Shown: positions 26,972 to 41,171, counted from the first letter of the stretch. The stretch: 64,000 bases of DNA from Enhydrobacter sp. (GCF_030246845.1 NZ_CP126889.1:558001-622000); one strand, 5' to 3'. Notes: generated by a model from the letters alone, not told the origin. Numbers and translations: made by a program.

Positions 26972-27553
26972 TCAGGCGGCGGCCTCGGCGGCCGGCTCGC
27001 CGTCGCGACGGCCGAGCAGGTCGCCCACCTTCTTGCCGCGACGGTTCGCCACCATGCGCGGCGAGTTGAGCTGCTCGAGCGCGGCGAAGGTCGCCTTGAT
27101 CATGTTGTGCGGGTTGGAGGTGCCGACCGACTTGGCGACGATGTCCTTGATGCCGAGCGTCTCGAACACCGCGCGCATCGGACCGCCGGCGATGATGCCG
27201 GTACCGGCCGGTGCCGCACGCAGCGTCACCTTGCCGGCGCCGAAGCGGCCGCGCACGTCGTGGTGCAGCGTGCGGCCGTCGCGCAGCGGCACGCGGACCA
27301 GGGCGCGCTTGGCGGCCTCGGTCGCCTTGCGGATCGCTTCCGGCACCTCGCGCGCCTTGCCGGCGCCGTGGCCGACGCGACCGCGCTGGTCGCCGACGAC
27401 CACGATGGCGGCGAAGGCGAAGCGGCGGCCGCCCTTCACCACCTTGGCCACGCGGTTGATCGTGACCAGCTTGTCGGTCAGTTCATTTTCCTCGTCGCGG
27501 TCGCGGCCCCGCTCGCGCGAAGAGCGGCCGGAGCCACCGGGTGAACGAGCCAT
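26972..27553 (-). CDS. rpsE: 30S ribosomal protein S5
   Basis: A 193-aa 30S protein involved in decoding fidelity. The RNA-binding domain contains [19 protein letters not shown] and [17 protein letters not shown], both diagnostic. The N-terminus has an Arg/Glu-rich extension relative to E. coli (167 aa), a frequent alphaproteobacterial trait. It sits between rplR and rpmD. Confidence 0.98.
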   Translation of the reverse strand: MARSPGGSGRSSRERGRDRDEENELTDKLVTINRVAKVVKGGRRFAFAAIVVVGDQRGRVGHGAGKAREVPEAIRKATEAAKRALVRVPLRDGRTLHHDVRGRFGAGKVTLRAAPAGTGIIAGGPMRAVFETLGIKDIVAKSVGTSNPHNMIKATFAALEQLNSPRMVANRRGKKVGDLLGRRDGEPAAEAAA

Positions 27554-27568
27554 TGTGCTAACTCCCGA

Positions 27569-27931
27569 TCAGAACGACAGACCGCCCTCGCGGGCGGCAT
27601 TGGCGAGCGCCGCGACGCGGCCGTGATACATGTAGCCGCCGCGGTCGAACACGACTTCCTTGACGCCGGCGGCGATGGCCCGCTCGGCGATCAGCTTGCC
27701 GACCTCGGCCGCCGCCGACTTGTCGGCGCCGGTCTTGAGCTTGCCCTTGAGGCTCTGCTCGAGCGACGAGGCGGCCGCCAGCGTGGCGCCCTTCCGGTCG
27801 TCGATGACCTGGGCATAGATGTGCCGGCCCGAGCGGAACACGCTGAGGCGCGGGCGGCCGCCGCCGGCCTGGCGCAGCGCGTGGCGCGTGCGTCGCTGGC
27901 GACGGGCGAAGAGAGCTTTGTTGTCGGCCAT
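27569..27931 (-). CDS. rplR: 50S ribosomal protein L18
   Basis: A 120-aa protein that binds 5S rRNA with L5. [20 protein letters not shown] and [24 protein letters not shown] are diagnostic. The ATG at 27931 lies 11 bp after the rplF stop and matches the family start; the much longer open frame overlapping rplF is not real. Confidence 0.97.
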   Translation of the reverse strand: MADNKALFARRQRRTRHALRQAGGGRPRLSVFRSGRHIYAQVIDDRKGATLAAASSLEQSLKGKLKTGADKSAAAEVGKLIAERAIAAGVKEVVFDRGGYMYHGRVAALANAAREGGLSF

Positions 27932-27942
27932 GGTGGATCGCC

Positions 27943-28476
27943 TTACTTCTTCTTGCCTTCCTTGCGCCGGATCGTCTCGGTCGAATACTTGATGCCCTTG
28001 CCCTTGTACGGCTCGGGCGGACGCAGGCTGCGGATCTCCGACGCGATCTGCCCGACCCGCTGGCGGTCGGCGCCGCTGATCTCGATCTCGGTCGGCTTCA
28101 CGGCCTTGATCTGGATGCCGGGCGGGATCGGAACCTCGACGTCGTGACTGAAGCCGAGCTGCAGCTTCAGGTTCTTGGCATCGGCCTGGGCGCGGTAGCC
28201 GACGCCGTTGATCTCGAGGTTGATGGTGAAGCCGTCCGACACGCCACGCACCATGTTGCTGGCGAGATTGCGGGCCGTGCCCCACTGCATGCGCGCGCGG
28301 CGGCTGTCGCTGCGCGGCTTGAAGGTGAGGCCTTCGCTGGTCTTGGCGACCTCGACGTCGTCGTGCACGACGAGCGAGAGCTCGCCGCGCTTGCCCTTGA
28401 CCTTGAGGGCCTGGCCCTGGAGGTCGACGGTGACGCCGCTCGGGATCGGGACGGGATGCTTGCCGATGCGCGACAT
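27943..28476 (-). CDS. rplF: 50S ribosomal protein L6
   Basis: A 177-aa protein at the base of the L7/L12 stalk near the sarcin-ricin loop. It begins [21 protein letters not shown], and the [12 protein letters not shown] signature is near the C-terminus. The ATG at 28476 is chosen over 28494 because it gives the conserved start and sits two bases after the rpsH stop. Confidence 0.97.
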   Translation of the reverse strand: MSRIGKHPVPIPSGVTVDLQGQALKVKGKRGELSLVVHDDVEVAKTSEGLTFKPRSDSRRARMQWGTARNLASNMVRGVSDGFTINLEINGVGYRAQADAKNLKLQLGFSHDVEVPIPPGIQIKAVKPTEIEISGADRQRVGQIASEIRSLRPPEPYKGKGIKYSTETIRRKEGKKK

Positions 28477-28478
28477 GA

Positions 28479-28877
28479 TCAGAACACCTTGCACAGGACC
28501 TCGCCGCCGACATTGGCGGCGCGCGCCTCGGCGTCGGACATGACGCCGCGCGGCGTGGACAGGATCGAGATGCCGAGGCCGTTGAAGTGGCGCGGCAGCT
28601 CGCGGATCTTCGAATAGACCCGGCGGCCCGGTGTCGAGACGCGCCGGATGTCGCGGATGACCGGACGGCCGTTGTCGTACTTGAGCTCGATGCGGAGCTC
28701 CTTCACGCCCGGGCGCAGCTCCTCCTCGAACCAGCCGCGGATATAACCCTCGCGCTGCAGCACGTCGAGCACGTTCGACCGCATGCGCGAGGCCGGCACG
28801 GTCACGCTGTCGAGGCGCGCGGACTGGCCGTTGCGGATGCGGGTCAGCAAATCACCGACAGGATCTGTCATCGCCAT
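28479..28877 (-). CDS. rpsH: 30S ribosomal protein S8
   Basis: A 132-aa protein binding the central domain of 16S rRNA; in E. coli it also represses the spc operon. [14 protein letters not shown] at the N-terminus and [25 protein letters not shown] at the C-terminus are diagnostic. ATG at 28877 or 28871 are both possible starts; the first is kept. Located between rpsN and rplF. Confidence 0.97.
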   Translation of the reverse strand: MAMTDPVGDLLTRIRNGQSARLDSVTVPASRMRSNVLDVLQREGYIRGWFEEELRPGVKELRIELKYDNGRPVIRDIRRVSTPGRRVYSKIRELPRHFNGLGISILSTPRGVMSDAEARAANVGGEVLCKVF

Positions 28878-28893
28878 GGTCTACGGTCCCCCG

Positions 28894-29199
28894 TTACCAG
28901 CTCGACTTCACGACGCCGGGCAACGCGCCCAGCGAGGCGAGCTCCCGCAGCGCCAGCCGCGACAGCTTGAATTTGCGATAGACCGAGCGTGGCCGGCCCG
29001 TGAGCTCGCACCGATTGCGGATGCGCGTCGGCGAGGAGTTGCGCGGCAGCTCGGCGAGCTTGAGCCGCGCGCCGAAGCGCTCCTCCGGCGTCAGCTTGTC
29101 GTCCACCGCCATCGCCTTCAGCGTGGCGCGCCTGGCGGCATACTTCTTCGCCAGCTTCGCCCGCCGCTTGTTCTTCTCCACTGCACTCGTCTTGGCCAT
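28894..29199 (-). CDS. rpsN: 30S ribosomal protein S14
   Basis: A 101-aa head protein of the 30S subunit. It is the long, zinc-free form: the C-terminal region has [19 protein letters not shown] with no CxxC zinc ribbon. [18 protein letters not shown] ends the protein as in other proteobacteria. It follows rplE by 15 bp. Confidence 0.97.
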   Translation of the reverse strand: MAKTSAVEKNKRRAKLAKKYAARRATLKAMAVDDKLTPEERFGARLKLAELPRNSSPTRIRNRCELTGRPRSVYRKFKLSRLALRELASLGALPGVVKSSW

Positions 29200-29214
29200 C
29201 TAGGGTCTCCGGCC

Positions 29215-29757
29215 TCAGTTCACGAACGGAAAGTCGAACCCGCGAAGAAGCGCTCTCGCTTCCGCGTCGGTCTTCGCCGTCGTGCAGATGATGATGTCCA
29301 TGCCGCGCACCTGGTCGACCTTGTCGTAGTCGATTTCCGGGAACACGATCTGCTCCTTGAGCCCCATCGCGTAGTTGCCGTTGCCGTCGAACGACTTGCC
29401 GTTCAGGCCGCGGAAGTCGCGCACGCGGGGCAGCGCGATGTTGATCAGACGGTCGATGAACTCGTACATGCGGTCGCGCCGCAGCGTGACCTTGGCGCCG
29501 ATCGCCATGCCCTCGCGCAGCTTGAAGGTCGCGATCGACTTGCGCGATTTGGTGATGACCGGCTTCTGCCCGGTGATCGCCGCGAGGTCGGCCGCGGCGC
29601 CGTCGACGGCCTTGCGGTCGTTGACCGCCTCGCCGACGCCCATGTTGATGACGACCTTCTCGAGCTTCGGCACCTCGAAGGGGTTCTTGTAGGAGAACTC
29701 CTTCGTGAGCGCCTCCCGGACGGTCCTGGCGTAGTGTTCTTGCAGTCGCGCGGGCAT
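29215..29757 (-). CDS. rplE: 50S ribosomal protein L5
   Basis: A 180-aa protein that binds 5S rRNA and contacts P-site t[38 protein letters not shown] and [21 protein letters not shown] are diagnostic. The ATG at 29757 gives the correct family length. It lies between rplX and rpsN. Confidence 0.98.
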   Translation of the reverse strand: MPARLQEHYARTVREALTKEFSYKNPFEVPKLEKVVINMGVGEAVNDRKAVDGAAADLAAITGQKPVITKSRKSIATFKLREGMAIGAKVTLRRDRMYEFIDRLINIALPRVRDFRGLNGKSFDGNGNYAMGLKEQIVFPEIDYDKVDQVRGMDIIICTTAKTDAEARALLRGFDFPFVN

Positions 29758-29768
29758 GGCCCGTTCTC

Positions 29769-30092
29769 CTAGCGGTCGATTGTTTCGCCGGAGGCGCGCG
29801 CGAAGCGCACTTTCCGGCCGTCTTCGAGGAACTTGAAGCCGACCTTGGTCGGCTTGTCGGACTTGGGATCCAGCAGGGCCACGTTCGAGACGTGGATCGC
29901 GGCCTCGCGTTCGATGATGCCGCCGGCGCCGGTGCGGTCCGGCTTGGTGTGGCGCTTGATGACGTTCACGCCCGACACCACCACGCGCTGCTCGGCCGGC
30001 AGCACGCGCAACACGTCGCCCACCTTGCCCTTGCTGCGGCCGGCGACGACCTTCACCCTGTCGCCCTTGCGGATCTTGAGCTTGACGGTCAT
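29769..30092 (-). CDS. rplX: 50S ribosomal protein L24
   Basis: A 107-aa assembly-initiating protein of the 50S subunit. The KOW motif [20 protein letters not shown] is at the N-terminus, and [24 protein letters not shown] is diagnostic. It begins 3 bp after rplN. Confidence 0.97.
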   Translation of the reverse strand: MTVKLKIRKGDRVKVVAGRSKGKVGDVLRVLPAEQRVVVSGVNVIKRHTKPDRTGAGGIIEREAAIHVSNVALLDPKSDKPTKVGFKFLEDGRKVRFARASGETIDR

Positions 30093-30095
30093 GGC

Positions 30096-30464
30096 CTAGA
30101 GGACCTCCGGTGCAAGCGAGATGATCTTCATGAACTTCTTGGCACGCAGTTCGCGCGTCACGGGTCCGAAGATGCGGGTGCCGATCGGCTCGTCCTGCTT
30201 GCTGATCAGGACCGCGGCGTTGCGGTCGAAGCGGATGGCGCTGCCGTCGGGACGGCGCAGCGCGAACGAGGTGCGCACCACGACGGCGCGGTGCACCTCG
30301 CCCTTCTTCACGCGGCCGCGCGGGATGGCGTCCTTCACCGATACGACGATGACGTCGCCCACGCTGGCATACTTGCGGCGCGAGCCGCCCAGCACCTTGA
30401 TGCACTGGACTCGACGGGCGCCCGAATTGTCGGCGACCTCGAGGTTGGTACGCATCTGGATCAT
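30096..30464 (-). CDS. rplN: 50S ribosomal protein L14
   Basis: A 122-aa protein forming an intersubunit bridge. It starts [28 protein letters not shown], and [29 protein letters not shown] is near the C-terminus. Both are highly conserved. The ATG at 30464 was chosen over 30542 because that start would overlap rpsQ and add a non-conserved tail. Confidence 0.98.
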   Translation of the reverse strand: MIQMRTNLEVADNSGARRVQCIKVLGGSRRKYASVGDVIVVSVKDAIPRGRVKKGEVHRAVVVRTSFALRRPDGSAIRFDRNAAVLISKQDEPIGTRIFGPVTRELRAKKFMKIISLAPEVL

Positions 30465-30481
30465 GTCTGCCTGCCCCGCGC

Positions 30482-30730
30482 CTAAGCCTTCGCGCCTTCG
30501 ACCAGAACTTCCCAGCTCTTGGTCTTCGACAGCGGCCGGCACTCGCGGATGCGCACGCTCTCGCCGATCTTGCCCTTGAAGGCGTTGGTCTCGTCGTGCG
30601 CGTGATACTTCTTCGATCGGCGGATGAACTTCTTGTAGATCGGGTGCTGAACGCGCCGCTCGACCCTGACGACGATGGTCTTGTCCATCTTGTCGCTGAC
30701 GATGACGCCTTCGAGAATTCGCTTCGGCAT
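30482..30730 (-). CDS. rpsQ: 30S ribosomal protein S17
   Basis: An 82-aa OB-fold protein that binds the 5' domain of 16S r[37 protein letters not shown] is diagnostic. It lies between rpmC and rplN, in conserved order, with 10 and 17 bp gaps. Confidence 0.97.
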   Translation of the reverse strand: MPKRILEGVIVSDKMDKTIVVRVERRVQHPIYKKFIRRSKKYHAHDETNAFKGKIGESVRIRECRPLSKTKSWEVLVEGAKA

Positions 30731-30740
30731 TGACGACTCC

Positions 30741-30932
30741 TTAACCCGCGGCCTTCTCGCCCAGCACCGTCTTGATGCGGGCGATGTCGCGGCGGACCTG
30801 GCGCACGCGGCCGGTCTTGCCGAGCTGGCCGCTGGCTTTCTGGAAGCGCAGGTTGAACGCCTCCTTGCGCAGGTTGCCCAGCTCCTCCTTGAGCTGGTCC
30901 GTGGTCCTGGGACGCAGATCGCTGGCCTTCAT
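30741..30932 (-). CDS. rpmC: 50S ribosomal protein L29
   Basis: A 63-aa, mostly helical protein at the peptide exit tunnel, where the signal recognition particle and trigger factor dock. [26 protein letters not shown] and the following [16 protein letters not shown] are diagnostic. The ATG at 30932 follows rplP by 11 bp. Confidence 0.97.
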   Translation of the reverse strand: MKASDLRPRTTDQLKEELGNLRKEAFNLRFQKASGQLGKTGRVRQVRRDIARIKTVLGEKAAG

Positions 30933-30943
30933 GGCTTTCTCCC

Positions 30944-31363
30944 TCAACCCTCGGCGCCGACGCGGCTCACGAACCGCGTCTTGATCGGCAGCTTGGCGGC
31001 GGCGAGCTCGAGCGCCTCGCGGGCGATCTTGACCGGCACGCCGTCGAGCTCGAACAGGATGCGGCCGGGCTTCACGCGGGCGGCCCAGAACTCGGGCGCG
31101 CCCTTGCCGGAGCCCATGCGGACCTCGGCCGGCTTCTTCGACACCGGCACGTCCGGGAACACGCGGATCCAGACGCGGCCGGCGCGCTTCATGTGGCGGG
31201 TGATGGCGCGGCGGGCGGCCTCGATCTGGCGTGCGGTGATGCGGTCGGGCTCCATCGCCTTCAGGCCGAACGAGCCGAAGTCGAGGTTGAACCCGCCCTT
31301 GGCGGCGCCGCTGATGCGGCCCTTGAAGGCCTTGCGGTACTTGGTGCGCTTGGGTTGCAGCAT
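30944..31363 (-). CDS. rplP: 50S ribosomal protein L16
   Basis: A 139-aa protein near the A-site tRNA elbow. [24 protein letters not shown] and [22 protein letters not shown], with the [11 protein letters not shown] motif, are diagnostic. The start is 6 bp after rpsC. Confidence 0.98.
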   Translation of the reverse strand: MLQPKRTKYRKAFKGRISGAAKGGFNLDFGSFGLKAMEPDRITARQIEAARRAITRHMKRAGRVWIRVFPDVPVSKKPAEVRMGSGKGAPEFWAARVKPGRILFELDGVPVKIAREALELAAAKLPIKTRFVSRVGAEG

Positions 31364-31369
31364 GATGCC

Positions 31370-32088
<719 letters not shown>

Positions 32089-32089
<1 letters not shown>

Positions 32090-32475
32090 TACCTGTCCTC
32101 CGTCTCGGGCCGCTCGCGCACCACGATCGTGAGATGGCTGAACGGCTTGACGATGCCCGCCGCCCGACCGCGGCCGCGGGTCTGGAATCGCTTCATGACC
32201 AGGCCCTTGCCGACCGACGCCTCGGCCACGATCAGACGGTCGACATCGAGATTGTGGTTGTTCTCGGCGTTGGCGATGGCCGAGTTCAGCGCCTTCCTCA
32301 CGTCCTGCGCGATGCGCTTCTTGGAGAAGGTGAGCTCGTTGATGGCCGACGAGGCCTTCTTGCCGCGGATCGTGGCGGCCACGAGGTCGAGCTTGCGCGG
32401 GCTGACGCGGATGGTGCGCAGCACGGCCTTGGCCTCGTTGTCCGCCTCGCGGCGGGGAGCGGATGGCTTGCTCAT
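32089..32475 (-). CDS. rplV: 50S ribosomal protein L22
   Basis: A 128-aa protein whose loop lines the exit tunnel and contributes to macrolide binding. [24 protein letters not shown] and the tunnel-loop [24 protein letters not shown] are diagnostic. It overlaps rpsC by one base. Confidence 0.98.
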
Positions 32476-32481
32476 CGCGCG

Positions 32482-32760
32482 TTACTCCTTGGCGACCTTC
32501 TTGTCGCCCGAGTGGCCGGTGTAGGTGCGGGTCGGTGAGAACTCGCCCAGCTTGTGTCCGACCATCTCCTCGGTGACGTTCACCGGGATGAACTTCTTGC
32601 CGTTGTAGACGCCAAAGGTGAGCCCGACGAACTGCGGCAGGATCGTCGAGCGGCGCGACCAGGTCCTGATCACGTCGCTGCGCACGCTCTGGCGTGCCTT
32701 CTCGGCCTTCTTGATCAGGCTGCCCTCGACAAAGGGACCTTTCCAAACGGAACGTGCCAC
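32482..32760 (-). CDS. rpsS: 30S ribosomal protein S19
   Basis: A 92-aa head protein of the 30S subunit. [21 protein letters not shown] and [20 protein letters not shown] are diagnostic. The start is GTG at 32760, giving exactly 92 aa, the family length; no ATG fits. It lies between rplB and rplV. Confidence 0.97.
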   Translation of the reverse strand: MARSVWKGPFVEGSLIKKAEKARQSVRSDVIRTWSRRSTILPQFVGLTFGVYNGKKFIPVNVTEEMVGHKLGEFSPTRTYTGHSGDKKVAKE

Positions 32761-32783
32761 TTGATTGCCTCCTCGCCCTGCCG

Positions 32784-33614
32784 TCAGCGGCTTGCGTGAC
32801 GGCGGCGGATGATGAACTTGTCCGTCGCCTTGTTCTTGCGTGTCTTCTTGCCCTTGGTCGGCTTGCCCCATGGCGTCACTGGATGGCGGCCGCCCGAGGT
32901 CTTGCCTTCGCCGCCGCCATGCGGATGGTCGACCGGGTTCATCGCCACGCCGCGCACCACCGGGCGCCGGCCGAGCCATCGCGTGCGGCCCGCCTTGCCG
33001 ACGACCGTGTTCTGGTTGTCCGGGTTGGACACCGCGCCCACCGTCGCCAGGCATTCGCCCGGAACGAGGCGCAGCTCGCCCGAGTTCAGCTTGATCTGCG
33101 CGTAGCCGGCGTCCTTGCCGACGAGCTGGGCGTAGGTGCCGGCGGAGCGGGCGAGCTGCCCGCCGCGGCCGCGCTTCAGCTCGACATTGTGCACGATCGT
33201 GCCGACCGGCATGTTCGACAGCGGCATGGCGTTGCCCGGCTTGATGTCGACGCGCTCGCCCGACACCACCTGGTCGCCTGCCTTGAGGCGCTGCGGCGCC
33301 AGGATGTAGGCGAGCTCGCCGTCGGCGTACTTGATCAGGGCGATGAAGGCCGACCGGTTGGGGTCGTACTCCAGCCGCTCCACCGTCGCCGCCACATCGA
33401 ACTTGCGACGCTTGAAGTCGACGAGGCGCAGGCGCCGCTTGTGGCCGCCGCCGCGATGATTGGCGGTGATGCGGCCGTGGTTGTTGCGCCCGCCCGTCTC
33501 GGCCTTGCCGCTCGTCAGCGCCTTGACCGGCTTGCCCTTCCACAGGCCGGCACGGTCGACGATCACGAGCTGCCGCATCGACGGCGTGATCGGCTTGAAA
33601 CTCTTGAGAGCCAT
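32784..33614 (-). CDS. rplB: 50S ribosomal protein L2
   Basis: A 276-aa protein close to the peptidyl transferase centre. The C-terminal signature [34 protein letters not shown], including the conserved His, is intact, and [24 protein letters not shown] is in the N-terminal half. It follows rplW by 16 bp. Confidence 0.98.
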   Translation of the reverse strand: MALKSFKPITPSMRQLVIVDRAGLWKGKPVKALTSGKAETGGRNNHGRITANHRGGGHKRRLRLVDFKRRKFDVAATVERLEYDPNRSAFIALIKYADGELAYILAPQRLKAGDQVVSGERVDIKPGNAMPLSNMPVGTIVHNVELKRGRGGQLARSAGTYAQLVGKDAGYAQIKLNSGELRLVPGECLATVGAVSNPDNQNTVVGKAGRTRWLGRRPVVRGVAMNPVDHPHGGGEGKTSGGRHPVTPWGKPTKGKKTRKNKATDKFIIRRRHASR

Positions 33615-33630
33615 TTCTCGTTTCCCCGTC

Positions 33631-33951
33631 CTACAGGCCCGTGGTCACGTCGATCTTTTGACCTTCGGCCAGCGAGACGATCGCTTTCTTCCAGTCACTC
33701 CGCATGCCCGGACGGCCGCGGAAAACCTTGGCCTTGCCCTTGACCGTGACGGTGTTCACCGCCTTGACCTTGACCTTGAACAGGCCTTCGACGGCCTGCT
33801 TGATCTCGGGCTTGGTGGCGTCCATCGAGACGCGGAACGTCACCTGGCTGTGCTCGGAGCCGTTGGTCGTCTTCTCGGTGATGAGCGGCGCGCGGATCAC
33901 TTCGTACATGCGCGCGCGCGACACCGTTGCGGGCTTGGTCCTCGCGCTCAT
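33631..33951 (-). CDS. rplW: 50S ribosomal protein L23
   Basis: A 106-aa protein at the tunnel exit, where trigger factor and SRP bind. [27 protein letters not shown] and the loop [21 protein letters not shown] are diagnostic. Its ATG overlaps the rplD stop (4 bp). Confidence 0.97.
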   Translation of the reverse strand: MSARTKPATVSRARMYEVIRAPLITEKTTNGSEHSQVTFRVSMDATKPEIKQAVEGLFKVKVKAVNTVTVKGKAKVFRGRPGMRSDWKKAIVSLAEGQKIDVTTGL

Positions 33952-34568
33952 TGCAGGCGCTCCTCGAGATGCTTGACCGCATCCTTGGTCAGCACGAGCG
34001 TGTCGCGCCGCAGGATGTCGTAGACGTTCGCACCTTGCTGCGGCAGCACGTCGACATGGGCGATGTTGGCGGCGGCGCGGGCGAAGTTGGTATCGACCTC
34101 GGCACCGGCGATGACCAGCACGCTCGACAGGCCAAGCTTGCCGAGATGGCCCTTGAGCCTGGCCGTCTTCGGCTCCGGCAGCACGGCATTCTCGAGCACG
34201 ATCAGCTTGCCGTCGGCCGCCTTGGCCGAGAGCGCGGTGCGCAGCGCGAGCTTGCGCACCTTCTTCGGCAGGTCGGTCGCGTGGCTGCGCACCACCGGCC
34301 CGAACGCCTTGCCGCCGCCGCGGAACTGCGGCGCCGCCTCGTTGCCGTGGCGGGCGCGACCGGTGCCCTTCTGCGAGTACATCTTCTTGGCCGTCGCCGT
34401 GACCTCGGAGCGACCCTTGGTCTTGTGCGTGCCCTGCTGGCGGCGCGAGAGCTGCCACACCACGCAGCGCTGCAGGATGTCCTTGCGCACGGGTGCGGCG
34501 AACACCGCGTCGGCGAGGTCGATCTCGCCGGCACTGCCGCCATCGATGGTCTTGACCGCGATCTTCAT
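33948..34568 (-). CDS. rplD: 50S ribosomal protein L4
   Basis: A 206-aa protein with a tunnel loop; in E. coli it represses the S10 operon. [26 protein letters not shown] is the conserved loop, and the N-terminal [18 protein letters not shown] is typical. Ten bp separate it from rplC. Confidence 0.98.
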   Translation of the reverse strand: MKIAVKTIDGGSAGEIDLADAVFAAPVRKDILQRCVVWQLSRRQQGTHKTKGRSEVTATAKKMYSQKGTGRARHGNEAAPQFRGGGKAFGPVVRSHATDLPKKVRKLALRTALSAKAADGKLIVLENAVLPEPKTARLKGHLGKLGLSSVLVIAGAEVDTNFARAAANIAHVDVLPQQGANVYDILRRDTLVLTKDAVKHLEERLQ

Positions 34569-34578
34569 GATCTGATCC

Positions 34579-35304
34579 TCAGGCCTGCGGCGCCGCGTCG
34601 GCCGCCGGCGCCTCGGGCGCCTGGGCGGCGGCCTTGCGCAGGCCGGCCGGGTAAGGGGCTTCCTTGGGACGCGCGCGCTTGGCGGCGTCCTTCACGATGA
34701 TGTAGCCGCCGGCAGGGCCCGGAACGGCGCCGGAGACCAGCAGCAGGCCCTTCTCGTCGTCGGCGGCGACGACCTTGAGGTTCTGCGTGGTGACGCGCTC
34801 GTGGCCGTAGTGGCCCGCCATCTTCTTGCCGGGGAAGGTGCGGCCGGGATCCTGGCGGTTGCCGGTCGAGCCGTGGCTGCGATGCGAGATCGAGACGCCG
34901 TGGCTGGCCTCGAGGCCGCCGAAGTTCCAGCGCACCATCGAGCCGGTGAAGCCGCGGCCGATCGTGGTGCCGACGACATCGACGAACTGGCCGGGCACGA
35001 AGTGGCTCGGCACCAGCTCGGCGCCGACCTCCAGCACCGCGTCCTTGGCGACGCGGAACTCGACGAGCTTCTTCTTGGGCTCGACCTTGGCCTTGGCGAA
35101 GTGACCGCGCATCGGCTGCGTCACGTTCTTCACCTTGGCCTTGCCGTAGCCGAGCTGCACCGCCGTGTACTTGTCCTTCTCTTCCGAGCGGACGGCGACA
35201 ACCTGCAGCTGATCCACCTTCAGAACGGTCACCGGCACATGTTCCCCGGCGTCGTTGAAGACGCGGGTCATGCCGACCTTCTGGGCGACGAGACCGCAAC
35301 GCAT
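34579..35304 (-). CDS. rplC: 50S ribosomal protein L3
   Basis: A 241-aa protein that starts 50S assembly. The motif [30 protein letters not shown] and [22 protein letters not shown] are conserved; the start [16 protein letters not shown] is typical. An Ala/Pro-rich C-terminal tail after about residue 222 is longer than in E. coli (209 aa). Confidence 0.98.
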   Translation of the reverse strand: MRCGLVAQKVGMTRVFNDAGEHVPVTVLKVDQLQVVAVRSEEKDKYTAVQLGYGKAKVKNVTQPMRGHFAKAKVEPKKKLVEFRVAKDAVLEVGAELVPSHFVPGQFVDVVGTTIGRGFTGSMVRWNFGGLEASHGVSISHRSHGSTGNRQDPGRTFPGKKMAGHYGHERVTTQNLKVVAADDEKGLLLVSGAVPGPAGGYIIVKDAAKRARPKEAPYPAGLRKAAAQAPEAPAADAAPQA

Positions 35305-35341
35305 GGTCCTGTTCCTCTTCCCTGTCCCCGCCGCGCGACCG

Positions 35342-35656
35342 TCAGGCGCCCAGCTTGATCTCGACGTCGACGCCGGAGGCGAGGTCGAGCTTCATCAGCG
35401 CGTCCACCGTCTGCGGCGTCGGATCGACGATGTCGAGCACGCGCTTGTGCGTGCGCACCTCGAACTGCTCGCGCGACTTCTTGTCGATGTGCGGCGAGCG
35501 ATTGACCGTGAACCGCTCGATGCGGGTCGGCAGAGGGATCGGCCCCCGCACCTGCGCGCCCGTCCGCTTCGCGGTGCTGACGATCTCGCTCGTCGACGTG
35601 TCGAGCACGCGATGATCGAAGGCTTTGAGCCGGATGCGGATGTTGGTGCTGTCCAT
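35342..35656 (-). CDS. rpsJ: 30S ribosomal protein S10
   Basis: A 104-aa protein that also acts as transcription factor NusE in antitermination. [15 protein letters not shown] and [29 protein letters not shown] are diagnostic. It opens the S10 operon but lies only 27 bp after tuf, so str and S10 operons are fused. Confidence 0.98.
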   Translation of the reverse strand: MDSTNIRIRLKAFDHRVLDTSTSEIVSTAKRTGAQVRGPIPLPTRIERFTVNRSPHIDKKSREQFEVRTHKRVLDIVDPTPQTVDALMKLDLASGVDVEIKLGA

Positions 35657-35683
35657 GATCTGCTCGCCTGCGCGCCGGTTCGG

Positions 35684-36878
<1,195 letters not shown>

Positions 36879-36909
36879 GTGTTCCTTGCCTGTCGATCTA
36901 AACGGTTAC

Positions 36910-39015
<2,106 letters not shown>

Positions 39016-39051
39016 GGTGAGGGCTTTCTGCGTGGAGGGGGGCCGGAACGC

Positions 39052-39522
39052 CTACCAGCGGTAGTGCGCGAATGCCTTGTTGGCATCGGCCATCTTGTGG
39101 GTGTCCTCGCGCTTCTTCACCGCGTTGCCGCGGCGATTGAAGGCGTCGAGCAATTCGGCCGAGAGCTTCTCGGTCATGCTATGGCCCGACCGGTCGCGAG
39201 CGGCCTGGATGATCCAGCGGATGGCGAGCGCCTGGCGACGCTCCGGCCGCACCTCGACCGGCACCTGGTAGGTGGCGCCGCCGACGCGGCGCGAGCGGAC
39301 CTCGACCGCGGGCTTCACGTTCTCCAGCGCCTCGTGAAAGGCCGGGATCGGGTCCTGCTTGAGCTTGGTCTCGATCTGGTCGAGGGCGCCGTAGACGACA
39401 CGCTCGGCGACCGACTTCTTGCCACGCTCCATCAGCGTGTTCATGAACTTGCTGAGCACGACATCGCCGAACTTGGCGTCCGGCAGAACCTCGCGTTTCT
39501 CGGCTGCGCGACGACGGGACAT
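39052..39522 (-). CDS. rpsG: 30S ribosomal protein S7
   Basis: A 156-aa protein that starts assembly of the 30S head; in E. coli it represses the str operon. [43 protein letters not shown] and [17 protein letters not shown] are diagnostic. It lies 14 bp after rpsL. Confidence 0.98.
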   Translation of the reverse strand: MSRRRAAEKREVLPDAKFGDVVLSKFMNTLMERGKKSVAERVVYGALDQIETKLKQDPIPAFHEALENVKPAVEVRSRRVGGATYQVPVEVRPERRQALAIRWIIQAARDRSGHSMTEKLSAELLDAFNRRGNAVKKREDTHKMADANKAFAHYRW

Positions 39523-39536
39523 GTCTGCCTCCCCGC

Positions 39537-39908
39537 CTACTTCGGACGCTTGGCGCCGTACTTCGACCGGCGCTGCTTGCGGTCCTTGACGCCCTGGGTG
39601 TCGAGGGTGCCGCGGATGATGTGGTAGCGCACGCCCGGGAGGTCCTTCACGCGGCCGCCGCGGATCATGACCACCGAGTGCTCCTGCAGGTTATGCCCTT
39701 CGCCCGGGATGTAGCTCACCACCTCGTAGGCATTGGTGAGGCGCACCTTCGCCACCTTGCGCAGCGCCGAGTTCGGCTTCTTGGGCGTGGTGGTGTAGAC
39801 GCGCGTGCACACGCCGCGCTTCTGCGGGCAGGCCTGCAGCGCCGGCACCTTGTTACGCGAGGTGAGCGGGCGGCGGCCCTTGGCAATCAGCTGGTTGATG
39901 GTCGGCAT
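39537..39908 (-). CDS. rpsL: 30S ribosomal protein S12
   Basis: A 123-aa decoding-centre protein. [32 protein letters not shown] and [20 protein letters not shown] are present. The lysines that change in streptomycin-resistant mutants (K43 in PKKPNSA, K88 in GRVKDLP, E. coli numbering) are wild type, so ordinary sensitivity is expected. First gene of the str operon, behind a consensus promoter about 200 bp upstream. Confidence 0.98.
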   Translation of the reverse strand: MPTINQLIAKGRRPLTSRNKVPALQACPQKRGVCTRVYTTTPKKPNSALRKVAKVRLTNAYEVVSYIPGEGHNLQEHSVVMIRGGRVKDLPGVRYHIIRGTLDTQGVKDRKQRRSKYGAKRPK

Positions 39909-40110
39909 CGACTTCCGGTTTCCTTAACGCCGTCTCGGGTCCGCCCAATTGGGCCATCGGCGCAAAGCGAATGCGCGGGCATAGCGGCAAGAGCGCAGCC
40001 CCGCGCGAAAGGCAACCTTGCGGCCAGATGGCCTTACTTGTAGCGGTCCTCGACGTCAGGCTGCGTCTAGGCTTTGCGGCCTACTACCAGCCCCCCGGCG
40101 AGGTGGCGCG

Positions 40111-40139
40111 CTTATATGGCCATGCCTGCGCAGCGTCAA
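40111..40139 (-). promoter_or_regulatory. Sigma-70-type promoter of the str operon
   Basis: On the minus strand TTGACG (-35, 40134-40139) and TATAAG (-10, 40111-40116) are separated by 17 bp, close to the housekeeping consensus. The predicted start is near 40104, leaving a leader of roughly 196 nt before rpsL. This is the best promoter match seen in the window. It can drive the fused str/S10/spc/alpha cluster. Confidence 0.75.
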
Positions 40140-40412
40140 GCGCTGCGCCGCGCTTTTCTCTTTGATTTTGCTGGCTATTCCCCGGCCGTGACGGCGGCGG
40201 CGGTTCCTGACACGCTGTCCGGACACGGCGCAAGATTCTATCAATCTACTTGTGGTGGGCGCGCGCGTCATGGGGCCCCAAGTTTACTTCGGGCGGCGCG
40301 TCGGCTATGTCGGCATCCATGCTGCGCCGCGCTCCGCGTACGAACGTCACCGCCAAAGCTCCTTTGGGGGCGGGGGGAGTCGTGCGCGGTCGTCCGATCG
40401 AGAGCTGACCTG

Positions 40413-40444
40413 AAAAACCCGACCCCGCCGCGAGGCCGGGGTCG
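40413..40444 (-). terminator. Intrinsic terminator on the minus strand without an assigned gene
   Basis: Stem CGACCCCG/CGGGGTCG (40420-40427 with 40437-40444). On the minus strand it is followed by GGTTTTT. The only annotated gene nearby is the plus-strand GNAT gene at 40492, so the terminator would stop transcripts running antisense to GNAT, such as readthrough from the intron or rpoC. Confidence 0.6.
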
Positions 40445-40491
40445 CAAGCGCAGCGGGTCCCGCCTCCGGCAGAGGGAAGCGAGACCGACCA

Positions 40492-41067
40492 ATGCCGTCC
40501 CTGCCCATGCCTCCGACCCCGATCCTGCAGACGCCGCGGCTCGTCCTGCGCCCGGTGCGCAGCAAGGATGCTCCGGTGATCCAGCGCCTCTTTCCGCAAT
40601 GGGACGTGGTGCGCTGGCTCGATGCCCGGATCCCCTGGCCCTATCCGCCCGACGGCGCCGCCGCATTCATCGCCGGCTGCCTCGACGAGATGGCGCGCGG
40701 CGAGAAGTCCCATTGGGCGATCGTCCCGAAGTCGGGCCCGGCGGACCTCATCGGCCTGATCGGGCTCTGGCCGGACGACGGCGTCAGCCGCAACCAGCGC
40801 GGCTTCTGGCTCGATCCGGCCTTCCATCGCCGCGGCCTGATGACCGAGGCGGCGGGCTGCATCACCGACTATGCCTTCGGCGCGCTGGGCTGGCCGCATC
40901 TCTGGCTCAGCAACGCGCTCGACAACCATGGCTCGCGCCGGATCAAGGAAAAGGAAGGCGCGCGGCTGGTCGATCTCATGATCGGCCGATATGTCGGCGG
41001 CGAATCATCGCAAATGGTGTGGCTGCTGACGCGCGACGAGTGGGCGGCGCGCCGGACAAAAAACTGA
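40492..41067 (+). CDS. GNAT family N-acetyltransferase (RimJ/RimL type)
   Basis: A 191-aa acetyltransferase. LQTPRLVLRPVRSKDAP at the N-terminus, GLIGLWPDD, RRGLMTEAAGCITDYAFGALG (acetyl-CoA site) and LSNALDNHGSRRIKEKEGARLV are the marks of the RimJ/RimL branch. It acetylates an unknown amine, protein N-terminus or small molecule. It lies on the opposite strand between the rif and str operons. An ATG at 40507 is an alternative start. The group II intron ends about 30 bp beyond its stop. Confidence 0.85.
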   Translation: MPSLPMPPTPILQTPRLVLRPVRSKDAPVIQRLFPQWDVVRWLDARIPWPYPPDGAAAFIAGCLDEMARGEKSHWAIVPKSGPADLIGLIGLWPDDGVSRNQRGFWLDPAFHRRGLMTEAAGCITDYAFGALGWPHLWLSNALDNHGSRRIKEKEGARLVDLMIGRYVGGESSQMVWLLTRDEWAARRTKN

Positions 41068-41133
41068 AGCCGTCGCGCGCCGATCCGGCGCCAGCCGAAT
41101 CGGGTAGGGAGAGGCTTCACAGCCTCCCCCTCC

Positions 41134-41170
41134 CACACCACCGTACGTACGGTTCCGTATACGGCGGTTC
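41134..41170 (-). ncRNA. Group II intron domain V
   Basis: The catalytic hairpin of the intron. On the minus strand a 9-bp stem, ACCGCCGTA with TACGGTGGT, is followed by a two-base CG bulge and a 4-bp upper stem with GAAC loop. The order and bases are almost those of the group IIC intron of O. iheyensis as I recall it. The triad is CGC in place of the AGC of many other group II introns. Confidence 0.88.
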
Positions 41171-41171
41171 G

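Larger units (their letters stand above)
39909..40491. other. Non-coding region upstream of the str operon
   Basis: 583 bp with no gene. The minus strand holds the rpsL leader (39909 to about 40104) with AAGGAAA before the start codon, then the promoter at 40111-40139. Farther up are a short palindrome (TGTCCGGACA, 40216-40225) and an intrinsic terminator at 40413-40444. I found no convincing promoter for the plus-strand GNAT gene. Confidence 0.6.

Noticed and set aside
40216..40225. Palindrome TGTCCGGACA upstream of the str promoter as an operator
   Set aside because: Only 10 bp, no spacer and GC-rich context; chance occurrence is likely.
40246..40929. 227-aa minus-strand frame over the GNAT gene and its upstream gap
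   Set aside because: It is mostly antisense to the GNAT acetyltransferase, shows no family motifs, and includes the intrinsic terminator.
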